A stretch of DNA of 6,747 nucleotides from Lentisphaerota bacterium (GTDB lineage: Bacteria; Verrucomicrobiota; Lentisphaeria; Oligosphaerales; Oligosphaeraceae), in the NCBI GenBank assembly GCA_012799755.1, contig JAAZKQ010000363.1, positions 1 through 6,747 on the forward strand. Direction: 5' to 3'. Positions within the stretch are counted from its first letter, which is position 1; each line of letters begins with the position of its first letter. This document shows positions 5,680-6,747 of this stretch, piece after piece. The notes below the pieces were generated by a model. That model ran no database searches. It saw only the letters and a list, made by a program, of their open reading frames with translations, and was not told where the DNA came from. A program made the position numbers and the translations under genes.

Positions 5680-6534
5680 TCAAATTTTCTGCCGCAGGAA
5701 TTCCACGGCGTGGCGTATATCCGCCTCGGGGTTGGCTCCGACCTCACGCTCAACGGTCAGATAGCCCGCATAACCCACTTCGGAAAGGGCTGCCAAGTAG
5801 CGATCCCAGTCCACTTTTCCTTCTCCAAGCGGCAGCTCATTGAAGAGCTCGCCGATATTCAGTCCCTCAATGCCCCCTTCAGCAAAGGACGCATAGACCT
5901 TTACCGGGTCACAGGGACGATATTGCACGCCATCTTTGGCATGTGTGTGCTTGATGTAACGGCGCAAGGAGTACACGGCCTGCACCGGATCATCATTCAA
6001 CACCATGACCAGGTTGGCCGGATCAAGATTGACGCCCATGCCGCAGGAATCAACCTCGTCCAGGAACTCTGCCAGGCGCTGCGCCGGCTCCGGCCCGGTC
6101 TCAATCGCGAAAGCCACGCCGCGATCCGCCGCGTAGGCGCCGATGTCCTGGCACACGGCCAGCTGGTTGCGATACACAGGCGAGTTGCGATCCTCAGGCA
6201 CGACGCCGATATGCGTGGTCACCACTGTCGTGCCCAAATCCACCGCCAAATCCACGATCGCTTTGGAACGCTGGATTTTCACCGTATTCTCGGCGGCAAT
6301 CTGAAAGCCATGGCCGCCCAAGTCGCCGCACAGGGCCGATATCTCCAGCCCGTTATCCGCGACCAATTGGCGAAACGCGCGACGATCCGCCGCACCCAAT
6401 GCCTCGGCGCTCATGGCGCCGTCAACCACGTAGACCTGAATGCCATCCGCGCCAACCTCGCGGGCCTTGCGGACGCCGTCCGGGATGGGCAGCCGAAACG
6501 AATCAACCATCACGCCTATTTTGAATCGCGACAT
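5680..6534 (-). CDS. Sugar phosphate isomerase/epimerase-like TIM barrel (AP_endonuc_2 / IolE-IolI type)
   Basis: This 284-residue protein belongs to the xylose isomerase-like TIM-barrel superfamily, cytoplasmic divalent-metal enzymes that isomerise, epimerise or dehydrate sugars and inosose-type polyols. The expected metal ligands can be placed: Glu145 in AFAIETG, Asp171 in VNLDPANL, His198 in IKHTHAKDG and Glu262 in LTVEREVG. His108 (TTHIG) is the usual active-site His of the third strand. LGEGKVDWDRYLAAL (236-250) is the typical GxG-xxDW segment before the last strand. Length and N-terminus (FKIGVMVDSF) fit a complete gene. The ATG at 6534 has AAGGA 8 nt upstream. The gene has its own promoter candidate and terminator, so it is probably monocistronic though next to the TRAP genes. 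The substrate is undetermined; D-tagatose 3-epimerase, IolE and hydroxypyruvate isomerase relatives look alike at this level. Confidence 0.88.
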   Translation of the reverse strand: MSRFKIGVMVDSFRLPIPDGVRKAREVGADGIQVYVVDGAMSAEALGAADRRAFRQLVADNGLEISALCGDLGGHGFQIAAENTVKIQRSKAIVDLAVDLGTTVVTTHIGVVPEDRNSPVYRNQLAVCQDIGAYAADRGVAFAIETGPEPAQRLAEFLDEVDSCGMGVNLDPANLVMVLNDDPVQAVYSLRRYIKHTHAKDGVQYRPCDPVKVYASFAEGGIEGLNIGELFNELPLGEGKVDWDRYLAALSEVGYAGYLTVEREVGANPEADIRHAVEFLRQKI

Positions 6535-6595
6535 AAACGCCGTCCTTCATTCTTCACTATCGTCAATCCTGTCTTCTTCGGCAAAAACGGCCGCT

Positions 6596-6604
6596 AATAT
6601 AGCA
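6596..6604 (-). promoter_or_regulatory. Extended -10 promoter candidate for the isomerase gene
   Basis: The minus strand reads TGCTATATT: a TATATT hexamer (6596-6601, five of six matches to TATAAT) preceded by the TGn extension. No good -35 is present (TTTGCG lies 15 nt upstream), which is tolerated by extended -10 promoters. A start near 6589 would give a 5' leader of about 55 nt before the ATG at 6534. It lies in a locally AT-rich pocket. No -10 of similar quality was noticed in the other intergenic spaces. Confidence 0.5.
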
Positions 6605-6637
6605 CGTTTTGCCACCCGCAAAGCCCCCGCCGATGCA

Positions 6638-6677
6638 TTTATCAAGCGAAACCTGTAAGCGGTCACCGATTGATAAA
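6638..6677. repeat. 8-bp inverted repeat beside the tandem array
   Basis: TTTATCAA (6638-6645) and TTGATAAA (6670-6677) are perfect inverted copies separated by 24 nt. Inside the gap is a smaller interrupted palindrome, CGGTCACCG (6660-6668). The right arm ends exactly where the 9-bp array begins. The element lies about 50-90 nt upstream of the predicted start of the isomerase transcript, a position suited to a regulator's paired operators. It could also be a stem-loop or a junction left by the array or a lost mobile element. Nothing in the sequence decides between these. Confidence 0.45.
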
Positions 6678-6747
6678 GTGGACATGGTGGACATGGTGGA
6701 CATGGTGGACATGGTGGACATGGTGGACATGGTGGACATGGTGGACA
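6678..6747. repeat. Perfect 9-bp tandem repeat array, open at the window edge
   Basis: The unit GTGGACATG is repeated seven full times plus seven bases, with no substitution, and continues beyond the window. The period is a multiple of three and no frame on either strand contains a stop, so the array could encode Val-Asp-Met on the plus strand or Met-Ser-Thr on the minus strand. No start context, Shine-Dalgarno or coding bias beside it supports a gene. The perfect identity points to recent expansion by slippage or to a collapsed or artefactual assembly edge. Confidence 0.95.

Larger units (their letters stand above)
6535..6677. other. Leader and upstream region of the isomerase gene
   Basis: This stretch between the isomerase start and the tandem array contains the AAGGA ribosome site (6543-6547), the extended -10 candidate and the inverted repeat. 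A minus-strand frame entering from the array stays open to a TGA at 6563-6565, giving a 58-codon reading from the first full ATG in the array, but its composition and lack of a start signal give no support for a protein. No RNA gene or riboswitch pattern is recognisable. Confidence 0.5.

Noticed and set aside
5599..6597. Plus-strand open frame of 332 codons across the isomerase gene
   Set aside because: It is antisense to a gene with clear TIM-barrel motifs and metal ligands. Its translation is His/Arg-rich without any recognisable domain, and its start lies within the terminator hairpin.
6563..6747. Minus-strand frame with Met-Ser-Thr repeats running from the array to a TGA at 6563
   Set aside because: It is open only because the repeat contains no stops and the following stretch happens to lack one for about 38 codons. 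There is no ribosome site, and it overlaps the promoter candidate. A real gene entering from the right cannot be fully excluded without more sequence.
6678..6747. CRISPR array
   Set aside because: The units are 9 bp, contiguous and identical, with no spacers and no cas gene nearby.

Overview
The window is a GC-rich bacterial accessory-metabolism region in which every credible gene is on the minus strand, so it reads from right to left. It looks like Gram-negative chromosomal DNA, possibly an environmental or metagenomic assembly. The TRAP transporter, the FAD_oxidored-type flavoprotein and the IolE-like isomerase occur together in catabolic clusters of many phyla, including proteobacteria, spirochaetes and PVC-like groups. 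I cannot fix a taxon from the sequence, and no rRNA, tRNA or phylogenetic marker is present.

Layout in transcription order. (1) At the right edge (6678-6747) is a perfect 9-bp tandem array that runs off the window. It abuts an 8-bp inverted repeat (6638-6677). (2) A plausible extended -10 promoter (around 6596-6604) precedes a sugar-phosphate isomerase/epimerase-like TIM-barrel gene (5680-6534). That gene is followed by a GC hairpin and a strong intrinsic terminator (5574-5629). (3) A complete tripartite TRAP transporter, dctP-dctQ-dctM (2623-5521), follows with 4-base ATGA overlaps at both junctions, so it is one translationally coupled unit. A GC hairpin lies 2 nt past the dctM stop. (4) 105 nt further on begins a second tight group: a UspA-family ATP-binding protein (2029-2517), a lone acyl/peptidyl carrier protein (1760-2005), an FAD-dependent oxidoreductase (391-1743/1746) and a short-chain dehydrogenase/reductase (14-388). 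The SDR frame is broken by an in-frame TAA, after which family-like sequence resumes up to the left edge.

Working model (inference): the TRAP system imports an organic acid, plausibly a sugar acid. The isomerase and the two oxidoreductases would process it or related polyols. The USP may tune the transporter, as TeaD does for the ectoine TRAP system TeaABC. The carrier protein does not fit a plain sugar-acid route and suggests that part of the chemistry is carried out on a tethered substrate. The most notable items are the lone carrier protein in this operon, the TRAP-USP pairing, the interrupted SDR and the 9-bp array with its flanking inverted repeat.
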